29,227 nt of DNA from CAYNYF01 sp964401385 (lineage in GTDB: Bacteria; Planctomycetota; Phycisphaerae; SM23-33): contig CAYNYF010000055.1 in assembly GCA_964401385.1 (NCBI GenBank), forward strand, positions 1 to 29,227, given 5' to 3'. The translations under genes were made by a program, and so were the position numbers. Below, one piece after another: positions 7,073 through 15,986 of the stretch. Position 1 is the stretch's first letter; each line of letters starts with the position of its first letter. Below the pieces are notes generated by a model that worked only from the letters and a program-made list of their open reading frames with translations, was not told the origin of the DNA and ran no database searches.

Positions 7073-9460
7073 TCACTTGGTTAGGACCTTCTGGTAGATT
7101 TCGTACCAGGTCTTCAGCGTCAGGTAGTTTCGCAGGTTGAACCCGCTGCTGCGCAGGCCCTCGGCGGAGAAGTCGCCCTGGAACTTCTTGGGGTTGGACG
7201 GGTGGATACCGTCCCGCGCCATCATGGTGGGCACGTTGTAGCCTTTCCATCCGCCCTCGTCGAACTTCGCGAGCTTTCCGTCCCAGTCCTCGGGGCGCCG
7301 CCGTACCATCTCGGCCCACAGGTCGATCAGCGGGGTCTTCTTGGCCCGGGCGATGTATAGCGTCGCCAGGCGGAAGTTCCACACCGTCATGAAGCCGCCC
7401 ACGCTGAGCCGCTGGGTGTGGCGCGGCGGCAGCGTGGTGATGATCGGCACCGTGCCGTCGGCCAGGATGCGATTGATCACCGCGGCGTACTTCTCGGTGT
7501 AGATGGGCACGGCCGGACCGAGGTAGGCGTCGTTGGTGCCCCACATGACCGCCGCGGCCTCGGCGTTCATCCGTTTCTGCCAGACGTCGATGTTGTCGAA
7601 GGCCCAGGAGATCGTCGTGCTGCCCGAGCAGCCCCACTTGCCGCCCTTCCAGCCGTGCCAGACGTCCTTGTGGATGTACTTCTTGACTGTGCCCAGCGCC
7701 TCGAGCATCTCCGGGGGCATGCCCTTCCCGTCCGTGTAGCGCAGCGGCGTCCAGAAGGCCATGGTCACCGTGATACTGTCGCCGTACTGGCTGAAGGTGC
7801 CCTTCGTGCCTTTCCATCGGGCGTGGACCCTGCGCATGGGTTCGACCCAGTAGTCGCCCGCGGGCACGAGCGGCTCAGGCTTGAATGGCCCATCCGGGTA
7901 GCTCGCCGGTTCGCCGGCCAGCTCGACCTCCAGGTACGGGCGACGGTCGGCGTCAATCCACTCGTCGGAGTAGATGACCATCTCCCCGCCCATCAGCCGG
8001 CCGTCGAGGACCAGCCCGCGGTTGGGCAGCTTGCCCTGCGTCCAGGCGCGGACGGTGCCGGTGGCGTCCCAGCACAGCCAGGTCTCCGGCATGGCGTCTT
8101 TCTTGGTCAGTTCGCTGGCCCACTGTTTGCCGACGTGGGCGACGGCCACCGGGGCCGGGTCCGTGGCCTCCAGCAGCGTCTGGCCTTGGGGTGTCCAGCG
8201 CCGGCCCGCCGCGGCCCGGGCGAAAGTGAACTCATCTTCCTTCCATCCCGGACCGACACCTGCCCCGGCGATGGCGAAGACGCCGAAGGAGTAGGCGGCC
8301 AGAGCCTTGGCCGAGCCGAGGGCGTTGCGGATGCGTCTGGCCCGGCGCTTGGGGTCTTCGGCGCGGACTTGACCGAGGGCGAGCTTCTGGTCGGGGATGC
8401 GTTGGTTGCCGACCTCGGCGAAGGCCTTCAGCGTGGCCTTCTTGATGGCTGTGCCCTTGGGGATGGCCGACAGGTCGAAGTAGAACACCGCGTGATTGAT
8501 GTCGCCGCCCGTCCCGCCGACGCGGATCCGCGGCGTCCAGCCCCAGTTGCCCGGATACCGCACATCCTGCTTGGCGTAGCCAGCCGCGTGGCCCTTGCGG
8601 TACTGGCAGTTGGAGTTCCGGCCGAGCCGGACCGTCCTCCAAGGACCTGAGCTCTCCTTGGCGTTCTTTGTCCCCGCCAGAGGCGACAGCCTTGCTCGTG
8701 GCCCCGGGGCGGGGGGGAGTTTCAATTCCACGTCGCCCTCGGGCGCCTCGTTCACTCCGTAGTGCTCGATCACCAGCTCGGGGCGGTACTTCTTGTTGGG
8801 ATTGTCTGAAGAGGCGGCCTTGATCGCCGAGTAACTGGGCTTGTCGATCAAGCACCCGTAGTTCGGGCGTTTTCCCGAAACCCAGTCGCTCACGAGCCTG
8901 GTGACGTCGAATTCGACGATATGCCCGAAGGGCCCGCCGCGGGCGCCGGCCCGTTCCGCCAGTCCCGGCTTGCCAGCGCCGAAGTCGGTCGTCTTGTCGA
9001 TGTCCCCGCCGGGGGTGGACCACTTGTGCTCCGGGCTGGGCTTGCGCCCGGCGGCCTTGTAGCTGGCCCACATGGCCGTCTCGTCCCACGGCCGGGCCAG
9101 GGCGTACAGGAGGACTTCAACTTTGGGGTTCGGGACTTGGATGAGGTAGAGTCGAAGCAGGGCCCGATGGACCTTTCTGTCCTTGGCGATGGATGAGAGG
9201 TCGAATCGGATCAGCCCTTTGCGCGATCCCGCAGTCCACAGGAAATCGGCCTTGTGCCTGGGCCGCGTGTAGGTGGAACGCTCGATGTAGGTGTCCGTGC
9301 AGCCAGCGTACTCGGCGGTGGGCGAGACGCCCTGCTGAAAGACGGTCACCTCGGCCGAGACCGATCCAGCCGGGCCCAACAGTGCCGCGACAAGGACGGC
9401 CAGAACACCGGCAACTGCCCTGGGCTCGTTGCGTGCCTGGTTACACATGGTGTGTCTCAT
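7073..9460 (-). CDS. Secreted SGNH/GDSL hydrolase with two N-terminal DNRLRE (CBM96-like) domains
   Basis: The 795-residue protein starts at MRHTMCNQ. AAGGAG sits 8 nt upstream, and a signal peptide follows (AGVLAVLVAALLGPAGSVSAEV). Two beta-sandwich modules follow. Residues ~35-235 hold KGLIRFDLSSIAKDRKV...LLRLYLIQ...FDVTRLVSDWVSGK. Residues ~265-490 hold AVFYFDLSAIPKGTAIKKATLKAF...WDATGTVRAWTQGKLPNRG. Both read as DNRLRE/CBM96-like domains, predicted to bind glycan or cell-surface polymer. The C-terminal domain is an SGNH hydrolase: QYGDSIT (Ser562, block I), WGTNDA (Asn643, block III) and DGIHPS (Asp750, His753, block V). The protein is probably an extracellular carbohydrate esterase (deacetylase). 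The acyl group and glycan are unknown. It is transcribed toward the GH123-like gene, ending 10 bp from it. Confidence 0.88.
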   Translation of the reverse strand: MRHTMCNQARNEPRAVAGVLAVLVAALLGPAGSVSAEVTVFQQGVSPTAEYAGCTDTYIERSTYTRPRHKADFLWTAGSRKGLIRFDLSSIAKDRKVHRALLRLYLIQVPNPKVEVLLYALARPWDETAMWASYKAAGRKPSPEHKWSTPGGDIDKTTDFGAGKPGLAERAGARGGPFGHIVEFDVTRLVSDWVSGKRPNYGCLIDKPSYSAIKAASSDNPNKKYRPELVIEHYGVNEAPEGDVELKLPPAPGPRARLSPLAGTKNAKESSGPWRTVRLGRNSNCQYRKGHAAGYAKQDVRYPGNWGWTPRIRVGGTGGDINHAVFYFDLSAIPKGTAIKKATLKAFAEVGNQRIPDQKLALGQVRAEDPKRRARRIRNALGSAKALAAYSFGVFAIAGAGVGPGWKEDEFTFARAAAGRRWTPQGQTLLEATDPAPVAVAHVGKQWASELTKKDAMPETWLCWDATGTVRAWTQGKLPNRGLVLDGRLMGGEMVIYSDEWIDADRRPYLEVELAGEPASYPDGPFKPEPLVPAGDYWVEPMRRVHARWKGTKGTFSQYGDSITVTMAFWTPLRYTDGKGMPPEMLEALGTVKKYIHKDVWHGWKGGKWGCSGSTTISWAFDNIDVWQKRMNAEAAAVMWGTNDAYLGPAVPIYTEKYAAVINRILADGTVPIITTLPPRHTQRLSVGGFMTVWNFRLATLYIARAKKTPLIDLWAEMVRRRPEDWDGKLAKFDEGGWKGYNVPTMMARDGIHPSNPKKFQGDFSAEGLRSSGFNLRNYLTLKTWYEIYQKVLTK

Positions 9461-9587
9461 GTTGAGTGCTCCTTGTACCTGACGCGTGAAAGTATGTCCT
9501 CGGTGCCATGGCGAGCACTGTTCAACCACCGGCTCATCTGAACCGGCCGCGAGCTGAAGGGCAAGACTCCGTCTGCAGCTTGCCTTC

Positions 9588-10120
9588 TCACGCTCCCGGG
9601 CCTTGCCGGTCCGTGACGTCGCTGCTCTCTGGCAGCAGCAGCTTGCCGGCCGCCCCGAGTGCTTCGTAGCGCTGTGCGGTCCTGGCATGTGTGTCCGCCA
9701 GCTCGTCCTGGGATAGCGGCCGGTTTGGCCCATCCACCAGGCCGGAGAGCCTCAGATGCCTCGGTGCCACCACCGAGGCCAGGTTCGGCAGCTCCGACCA
9801 CTTCAGCGCCCCAGGCGCCACGACGGACGTCATGCGGTCGTTCTGAATTGACGTCGCCGAGGGGTGCTCGACCACGTGCTGGTACGACGCCAGACGCCTT
9901 CGCGCAGCCACGGCAACGATGCGCTCGTCCAGAGCCGCCGCATACACCGCCCACAGCCCGTCGGCACAATCCCCCATGGCAACCACACCTTCGGTGATCT
10001 CCATTCGCTGACCTATACCAAGGAGGCCTTTGACGCCCGCTGGTCGCACATCGTCCGGCGGCAGGCGACGCCGGCCACCGTCGCACGGACGCCATAGTAT
10101 ATCGAGGTCCTTTGGCAGGC
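9588..10120 (-). pseudogene. Remnant of alpha/beta hydrolase (C-terminal part)
   Basis: The minus-strand frame ending at 9588 reads like the second half of an acetyl-xylan-esterase-type alpha/beta hydrolase: GLWAVYAAALDERIVAVAA, LASYQHVVEHP, LKWSELPNLASVVAPRHL, GLVDGPNRPLS. The Asp region is therefore visible. At the nucleophile elbow, where GxSxG is expected, it has GDCADG with no serine. No N-terminal half precedes it: the frame runs on into unrelated sequence under the gene at 10251. There is no catalytic His near its end and no ribosome site at the only internal ATG (10004). I read it as a truncated, inactive copy. The upstream boundary is approximate. Confidence 0.5.
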
Positions 10121-10250
10121 AAACCAGCAGCACCAGTCGGTTCCCCCGGTGTTCCACATTCTTGGAGCTATTCGCCCGGCCAACGTGGAGCCGACACTCT
10201 GGGCGCGCGCTTGACGGGCCGATAACCTGCACGCCGTCGGGATATACAGT

Positions 10251-11663
10251 ATGTCGCCCAAGACGATAGTGTACGTCGCACTGTGCGGACCCACGATCCT
10301 GGCGGGAGAAGCCTCTGCGAGCCCCCCGCTGGCACACCCGGGCCTGCCGCCGCTGAAGCTCCTTGACGTCAAAGCCGATCCCGCGGGGCTGACGGACGAA
10401 GGCCAAGCCCGGAAGGTCGTCCTGGCAGACGGAACGGTCCAACACTCGACGAAGAACTGGACCTACCGGTTGACGGCTGCCGGCCCGAGGCCTGTCGGGG
10501 CGCTGGCCTACCGGGGCCGAAAGCTGACCTGCACACCCACGGGGGTCCTCAGGACGCCTTTCGGCGAGCTGATGTACCGGGGGCCGGCGTGCGGCTGGCA
10601 AGCCAAGCACACCGACGGCAAGCGCATTGACATGAGCATGGGCATCGCCGTGGAGCTGGAGGGGATGCTGTACGGCTTCGACATCGTTGAGACCTTCGAC
10701 CACACGGCCGACTGGGTAGGGACCGGCTGGGGCGGGGTGGCCAACCCCGACGACATGCCCAGGCTGCTTTCTGGCAAGTCGTCCCGCTGGGGTTATTACA
10801 GCATGTGGATTCGGAACAAGAATCCCCCGCAGAAGTGGATCGGCTACCACGGCCCCGACAATATGCTGGGCGGGAAGGGAAAGAGCCTGTGCATTGACTA
10901 CGCCGGCCTGGAAGGCGGGCCGATGGGTCCCAGCCGGCTGGCGACTTACTTCGGGCGGGGCCATCCGCGCTCAGGCTACAAGGACATCTACGTCTTCTTC
11001 CGCGTCCGCCTGAGCAGCGACTTCTACCCGCCTTTCAGGAACGGCAAGCCGACCTGGTGGGCCTATCATAAGTTCGTGGTGCTGAGCTTGGGCTACCGCG
11101 ATGCCAACAACTGGGGCACGCCCGATCAGCAGCAACGGGCCACGCGCATCCAGCACCGACGGTGTTACGGGCTGAACTGCACCATAATCAACACCTGCCC
11201 GTGGGACCGCCCCCGCGGCATCAGCCTGGTGGACAACGTTTTGGTTGGTGTGACGCGGCCCGACGGGCGGACGTTCTACGTCTACCCCAGGCAGGGCGCT
11301 TACGGCAAGCGCTTCGTCAACCGCAGCAAAGGCAAGATTGATAGCTACCTGGACACGTGGTTCGGCATTGAGCTGCACTACCGGCGGGGCGACGTAGCCA
11401 AGCCCAACGGCCACGTGCAATACTGGGTGTACGACCAGCAGGGCAATGCGAAGAAGATCCACGACGTGGATGGCGTCCTGCTGATTACGCTATACGATCA
11501 CAAGTACAACCGCTTCGAGTTCGGCGGCAACCGCTTCGGCCCGCACTTCCGCGGCGCCAAGACCGGCACGTACTACGTGGACGACTTTATTGTCAACGGC
11601 AGCCGGATCGGTCCGAAGTACTTCGAGATCGTAGGCAAGGGCGCCGCGCCTGGCCTCAACTGA
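10251..11663 (+). CDS. Secreted concanavalin-like jelly-roll protein (lyase/glucanase-like)
   Basis: The 470-residue protein begins with a short signal peptide (KTIVYVALCGPTILAGEASA). The ribosome site is weak. The C-terminal half has the pattern of concanavalin A-like polysaccharide lyases and glucanases. It has KDIYVFFRVRLSSDFYPP, then YHKFVVLSLGY, then DTWFGIELHYRRGD and HVQYWVYDQQGNAKKIHDVD, and ends with FGGNRFGPHF...TYYVDDFIVNGSRIG. That is a strand-by-strand beta sandwich that ends in the display of a short ligand-binding face. The N-terminal ~200 residues are also beta-rich, without a family I know. Catalytic residues were not identified, so it could be a lyase or only a binding protein. 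It lies 22 bp upstream of GH123-like 2 and probably shares its transcript. Confidence 0.72.
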   Translation: MSPKTIVYVALCGPTILAGEASASPPLAHPGLPPLKLLDVKADPAGLTDEGQARKVVLADGTVQHSTKNWTYRLTAAGPRPVGALAYRGRKLTCTPTGVLRTPFGELMYRGPACGWQAKHTDGKRIDMSMGIAVELEGMLYGFDIVETFDHTADWVGTGWGGVANPDDMPRLLSGKSSRWGYYSMWIRNKNPPQKWIGYHGPDNMLGGKGKSLCIDYAGLEGGPMGPSRLATYFGRGHPRSGYKDIYVFFRVRLSSDFYPPFRNGKPTWWAYHKFVVLSLGYRDANNWGTPDQQQRATRIQHRRCYGLNCTIINTCPWDRPRGISLVDNVLVGVTRPDGRTFYVYPRQGAYGKRFVNRSKGKIDSYLDTWFGIELHYRRGDVAKPNGHVQYWVYDQQGNAKKIHDVDGVLLITLYDHKYNRFEFGGNRFGPHFRGAKTGTYYVDDFIVNGSRIGPKYFEIVGKGAAPGLN

Positions 11664-11685
11664 CCGGCCTCTCGGAGAGACTATT

Positions 11686-13641
11686 ATGCACCCGCCGACG
11701 CAAGGCCTGATGAAGCTGACGCTTGCAGGAGTAATCGCTATGGCGTTCACATCCAGTGCGCGTTCGGCCGCGGCGACCGTCTCGGCGTGGGTCTGCCCGG
11801 CGGAGTACAAGCCGTCGCCCGTGGCGCAGGACGTGATAGGATACAAAGGCGATCGAGCTTCCCTGCGCAGGTCCAACGCCATCTGTCGCGCCCGGACGAT
11901 TCGCCTGTTCGGCGCGCGGGCGGAGGATCTGGGCTTTCAGGTCATTTTCGATCGGGCCGGCGACGAACCGGCGGCGGGCCTAGACCTGAAGGTCTCGGCC
12001 TTCTCCGGGCGGCTCCGGCCGGAGGTGAACCTGTACCTGGTTGGCTACACCATGAGCAAGGGGGCGAAGCGCAAAGGTCGGCTGATAGAGATCCCGTGGT
12101 CGCCGGACGCCTGCGTGCCCTTCGAAGCGGCCGGGGTCCGTCCATTTTCGATTCCCGTGAAGGTCAAAGGTCTGCCCACGCCGCCGAAGCAGGTGACCCA
12201 GGCGGTCTGGGTGGACATCTGCATTCCCCGCAGGGCCAAGCCCGGCAGCTACACCGCCACCGTGACGGCCTCGCAGGCGGGCCGGACCATCGCTTCCTTT
12301 CCCCTGGAGCTGACCGTCTGGCCGTTTGAGATCCCCGTCCGGCGCAGCATCGAGGGGGAGTTCAACGCCTACCGCTGCGCGTTCGCGAACCACTGGAGGC
12401 TCGACCCCACCACCGACGCCTGCATCGCATTGGAGCACAAGTTCCTCCGCGCCTGCGACGACCATCGCACCCTCATGAACATCATGCCCTACCACGGTCA
12501 GCAGGGCTTTGCCTACCAGGGGCGGGCGCCGATCCTGGCCGGGGCCGGCAAGACGCTGCACGTGAAGGACTGGACCGTCTACGACAAGCGTTTCGGCCCG
12601 GTCCTCGCCGGCCGGATCTTCCGTGACGGCCGGCCTGCCGCGGCGATGTATCTGCCCTTCAATCTCGAATGGCCCGAGCCGCTGAGGAACTGGCATCCCA
12701 AGACCCGGGAGAAGAAGTGGCATAGCCTGTGGGTGGAGAACCTGTCGGACTATCCGCGACCGGCCTACAACTGGAAGAAGCACACCCCGGCCGAACAGGA
12801 GGCATACGAGTCGGCCTTTGCCAACGTCCTCCAGGAGTGGATCGCCCACGCCCGCAAACGCGGCTGGACGCGGACGGAGTTCCAGGTCTACTTCAACCAG
12901 AAGCCGCAGAAAAAGACCCCCAGCTCCGACCTCGGCCCTAACCGCGCCACCAACCGCTACGACGAGTGGGCCGTCAAGGATGACCTGTTGGCCCTGAAGT
13001 ATTACCTCGACCTGACCAGGCGGGTGACGGCCGGCGTCAAAGACGTCAACGTGGTCTTCCGCGTGGACATCAGCCGCTTCACCGGCGGTCCGAGCATGGC
13101 CAAGTACGGCCGACCGCAGGACCAGTTCGAAAGACTCAATGGGCCGAAGCTGCTGGGGGCGGTCGATTGCTGGTACGTCGGCATGCATTCCTATCGCTTC
13201 CGGAGGTGTCAGGAAGCTTGCTGGACGCTGTCCGAGCAGGGCAAGAGCATGAGCGTTTACGGCCAGGTCCCTGCCATTGACGCTGACACCGGCAGCGAAT
13301 CACGCAAGCAGTTCGTCCAGCTCTGGATCAACAGGATACGCCGCTACCTCGCCTGGACCGGGACCATGTGGAACTTTGAATATCCCTTCGGAAGGAGCGT
13401 CGGCACGCTGCATCTGATCTACCCGGGCAAGCCGGTGGGCTGCGACGGGCCCGTCCTCAGCATTCGCCTGAAGCATTGGCGCCGGGCGATCCTCGACGTC
13501 GAATACCTCCAACTGGCGGCAAAGAGAATAGGCCGGAAGAAGGCCGAGCAGTTGGCGCAGCAGGCCTCGCGAAAGACGTCGCCGCACGCGTGGCTAGAGT
13601 TCAAGAGGAAACTGGCACAGATCGTCACGCAGGAAGGCTGA
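11686..13641 (+). CDS. GH123/DUF4091-like secreted protein 2 (catalytic DE replaced)
   Basis: The 651-residue protein starts at ATG 11686 after GGAGAG (8 nt). It has a signal-like N-terminus (MKLTLAGVIAMAFTSSARSA) in which an internal Met at codon 9 is an alternative start. Family phrases are IRLFGARAEDLGFQVIF, VWVDICIPRRAKPGSYTATV, VDISRFTGG and, near the C-terminus, RLKHWRRAILDVEYLQLA. The barrel strand that in relatives reads LDEPT before a RYDxW helix here reads GPNRAT (residues ~417-422), so both catalytic acids are missing. It is probably a non-catalytic binder or an enzyme with altered chemistry (inference). It is in the same transcript as the concanavalin-like gene. Its C-terminal 25 residues are echoed by a decayed copy at 15880-15952. 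Confidence 0.8.
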   Translation: MHPPTQGLMKLTLAGVIAMAFTSSARSAAATVSAWVCPAEYKPSPVAQDVIGYKGDRASLRRSNAICRARTIRLFGARAEDLGFQVIFDRAGDEPAAGLDLKVSAFSGRLRPEVNLYLVGYTMSKGAKRKGRLIEIPWSPDACVPFEAAGVRPFSIPVKVKGLPTPPKQVTQAVWVDICIPRRAKPGSYTATVTASQAGRTIASFPLELTVWPFEIPVRRSIEGEFNAYRCAFANHWRLDPTTDACIALEHKFLRACDDHRTLMNIMPYHGQQGFAYQGRAPILAGAGKTLHVKDWTVYDKRFGPVLAGRIFRDGRPAAAMYLPFNLEWPEPLRNWHPKTREKKWHSLWVENLSDYPRPAYNWKKHTPAEQEAYESAFANVLQEWIAHARKRGWTRTEFQVYFNQKPQKKTPSSDLGPNRATNRYDEWAVKDDLLALKYYLDLTRRVTAGVKDVNVVFRVDISRFTGGPSMAKYGRPQDQFERLNGPKLLGAVDCWYVGMHSYRFRRCQEACWTLSEQGKSMSVYGQVPAIDADTGSESRKQFVQLWINRIRRYLAWTGTMWNFEYPFGRSVGTLHLIYPGKPVGCDGPVLSIRLKHWRRAILDVEYLQLAAKRIGRKKAEQLAQQASRKTSPHAWLEFKRKLAQIVTQEG

Positions 13642-13811
13642 GCAGGCGATTCCAAGTCACCTGGCGGCCTTCTCCGAACAAGAGAGAGCTTGCGGAACCC
13701 GGAGTGGATTGGCATCTTGGTATCCGGGCTCGGAAAGGCCGGGCGATCACGTATCATCGCTTGCACGTCAGCCGGCGCGGCGCCTGCGGCTGCGGAATTG
13801 GAGAGAAGGCG

Positions 13812-15707
13812 ATGCAGAATGTCTGTGTCATCTGGGTGATTCCGATGGTTGTGTCCATCTGGGCATTGTCGCTGCCGGCCGCAGCGCAGGTTGTCGATCC
13901 GCTCGACGCCGCGGCCATTGACAAGCCCAAGGCCGTGGCCGCCTTGGAGAAAATGGCCACGGCCGGCCAGGCCCGCTGGCTTGCCTCCAACAGACGCCGG
14001 CCGACCGGGGCCGAGACTGTGGACTTCGAGGGCGGCGGGCTGGTCACGGGCACCACCACCGGCCCGGCCGGCCGGTATCCGCCCACCGAGCAGGAGAAGC
14101 GGCGCGGCTACGTGGCCTTCCCCTGGCATTACATGGTGCGGATGCTTCCGTATTCTCGCCCGCGCCGCTCCGCCGTGGGCAAGGAGCTTGCTCTGGTGGC
14201 CGCGCGCGACGAGTACGAGCCGGCCGCCTTTGGGGTGCTGGCGCTGGAGGACCTCCAGGAGGTCCGGGCGACCGTTGGGCCTTTGCGGTCAGATAACGGG
14301 CTGGCGATTCCCCCCTCGGCGGTGACGGTCAACTGGGTCCGATACATTCCCCGACAGGTCAAGCGCGGCGGGGAGGTCTGGGCCCTCGGCCCGGCCGTGC
14401 TGGTGACGATGAAGCCCATTGACATCCCCGCCGGCTGCGCCCGGGAGGGCTGGCTGACGGTGAAGGTTCCCGAAGACGCCGCCGCGGGCGTGTATCGCGG
14501 CTTCGTTGAAGTCCGCGCCAAAGGCCGCCCGGCCGCGCGGATCAGCCTTTCCTTGCGGGTCAGGCCCATCCGCCTGGACTCGCCCGACCCGGTCACCTAC
14601 GCCCACTACTACAACGTTCCGGCCCATGATCAGCAGTTGATCGCGGAGATGCGGGCGGCCAAGGCCCACGGGTCGAACTCCTTCAGCGTGAAGGAGATCC
14701 TCCACGGCCGCTTCCGCGCCAACCCCGCCGGGCACATCACCTCTCAGGACTTCTCCCGCGCGGACCGCTTCATGGAACTGCACAAGCAGTTGGGCTTCCG
14801 CGGTCCCGTCGGGCTGGTGGACCTGCTCGTCCAGGGCCACAACGACTTGTCCGATTCCACCGGTGAGTACTTCCTGATCAAGATCAACCGCCACAAGCTC
14901 GGCAGCGAGGCGTTCTTCCGCTGCATGCGCGAGGTGGTGACGCTCATCCGCGACCACGCACGCCAGAGAAGCTGGCCGGAGGTGCTGATGTACTCTTCCA
15001 GTGAGCTGTCGCGCTGGCGGGACGTCAAAGGTGAGCTGATCCCCTTCGGCATCCGGTTGATCAAGGAGATGAAGTCCCCCGGGGGCGTGAAGGTCTGCGC
15101 TTCCATCAACGGCCCGGACGAGCCGCGGTTCGTCAAGTACACCGGGCCGGGGGAACTGTGCTTCCTGCCACACCTGGACGTGGTCATGTACAACTACGGC
15201 GTGCCCATCAACGACCACACCCTCGCCGAGGCCGGCAAGCACCCGGACCTGCAACTGTGGTTCCAGAACATCGGCACCCGGCGTTTCACCGAGGGCTTTA
15301 TGCTCTGGCGCGCCGGGGCCGTGGGCAGGAGGCAGTACAAGCTCGACGGCCGGCTCACTGAAGAGGGTCTGGTCGCCAGCACCGGCATCTTCTATCGCAC
15401 GGCCGATGGGATCCTGCCGACCACGGACTGGGAAAACATGCGCGAGGGCGTGGACGACATGCGCTACATCCGCACTGCCGAGCGGGCCATCGAGAAGGCC
15501 AAGACCGGGCCGGACGCTCGGGGCGCGGCCTTCGCTCGCAAGGCCGAGCAACGCCTGAGGGACACTAGGGCCTCTGTCAAGATCGATATGTCCCGCGCCT
15601 CGGTGCGACGTGGTCGGCGGCCGGGGCTGAAGTCTCTGGACCTGTACGGCAAGTACCGGGATGAGTTCGCGCGGATCATCGAGACCCTCGCGCCTGGGAG
15701 GGGTTGA
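13812..15707 (+). CDS. GH123/DUF4091-like secreted protein 3 (Asp of DE pair replaced)
   Basis: The start at 13812 is set by GGAGAG a few bases upstream and by the signal peptide (VCVIWVIPMVVSIWALSLPAAAQ) of the resulting 631-residue protein. The N-terminal beta domain has LALVAARDEYEPAAFGVLAL and VKVPEDAAAGVYRGFVEV. The barrel segment HYYNVPAHDQQLIAEMRAAK precedes VLMYSSSELSRW, where the expected Asp-Glu is Ser397-Glu398. The C-terminus has WENMREGVDDMRYIRTAERAIEKA, a DUF4091-family hallmark. It follows paralog 2 after 170 bp and is the third family member within 10 kb. With the general acid/base Glu retained but the Asp lost, substrate-assisted GH123 chemistry would be impaired. Function is unassigned. 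Confidence 0.8.
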   Translation: MQNVCVIWVIPMVVSIWALSLPAAAQVVDPLDAAAIDKPKAVAALEKMATAGQARWLASNRRRPTGAETVDFEGGGLVTGTTTGPAGRYPPTEQEKRRGYVAFPWHYMVRMLPYSRPRRSAVGKELALVAARDEYEPAAFGVLALEDLQEVRATVGPLRSDNGLAIPPSAVTVNWVRYIPRQVKRGGEVWALGPAVLVTMKPIDIPAGCAREGWLTVKVPEDAAAGVYRGFVEVRAKGRPAARISLSLRVRPIRLDSPDPVTYAHYYNVPAHDQQLIAEMRAAKAHGSNSFSVKEILHGRFRANPAGHITSQDFSRADRFMELHKQLGFRGPVGLVDLLVQGHNDLSDSTGEYFLIKINRHKLGSEAFFRCMREVVTLIRDHARQRSWPEVLMYSSSELSRWRDVKGELIPFGIRLIKEMKSPGGVKVCASINGPDEPRFVKYTGPGELCFLPHLDVVMYNYGVPINDHTLAEAGKHPDLQLWFQNIGTRRFTEGFMLWRAGAVGRRQYKLDGRLTEEGLVASTGIFYRTADGILPTTDWENMREGVDDMRYIRTAERAIEKAKTGPDARGAAFARKAEQRLRDTRASVKIDMSRASVRRGRRPGLKSLDLYGKYRDEFARIIETLAPGRG

Positions 15708-15825
15708 AACCTCCAGGCAGCATCGGCCCGAGGCCCGCCGGCCAGACCCCTTTGGGGCGAGAAAGCGAAGGTGAAGCACGCCAAGCCCGATCTCCCGTAT
15801 CTTCGGGGGCCGCACAAGTGCTTCC

Positions 15826-15867
15826 TGGTTCGGTTCGAGATTCCCAAACGTCTGGCCGGCCGAACCA
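15826..15867. repeat. Inverted repeat, 8-bp arms
   Basis: TGGTTCGG at 15826-15833 is perfectly complementary to CCGAACCA at 15860-15867, with a 26-nt loop. It lies in the non-coding stretch after GH123-like 3, just ahead of the DUF4091 ghost. There is no T-run, so a terminator role is doubtful. Confidence 0.3.
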
Positions 15868-15879
15868 CTCAGACTACAG

Positions 15880-15952
15880 GCCATGCGAAAGACCACTCCC
15901 CAGGCATAGCGGGAGTTCAAGAAGCAGTTGGCGGAGATCATTACACAAGGAT
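15880..15952 (+). pseudogene. Ghost of a further DUF4091 gene (last ~24 codons)
   Basis: Read in frame from 15880, the sequence gives A-R-K-T-P-A-stop-E-F-K-L-A-I-T-Q in register with the C-terminus of the protein ending at 13641. About 14 of 24 positions are identical and several others conservative. The conserved Trp codon TGG is TAG at 15907-15909. The DNA is also clearly similar to 13568-13636. It is therefore a decayed duplicate tail, left between paralog 3 and the DNRLRE-FN3 gene. I could not extend the match upstream of about 15880. Confidence 0.6.
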
Positions 15953-15986
15953 CGGCCGATCGGCCGGCGCATGCGAGGTAAACGAC

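Noticed and set aside
10211..10248. TTGACG and TATACA upstream of the concanavalin-like gene as a promoter
   Set aside because: The spacing is 26 bp, far outside the 16-18 bp range, and TATACA abuts the start codon.
13671..13760. CCGAACAAG after GH123-like 2, resembling the start of the attC-like sites
   Set aside because: No GTTRRRY-like end or paired arms follow within 150 bp.
15826..15867. GGTTCGG/CCGAACC inverted repeat as an attC site
   Set aside because: The cores are in the wrong order (GTT first, AAC last) relative to attC, so it is reported only as an inverted repeat.
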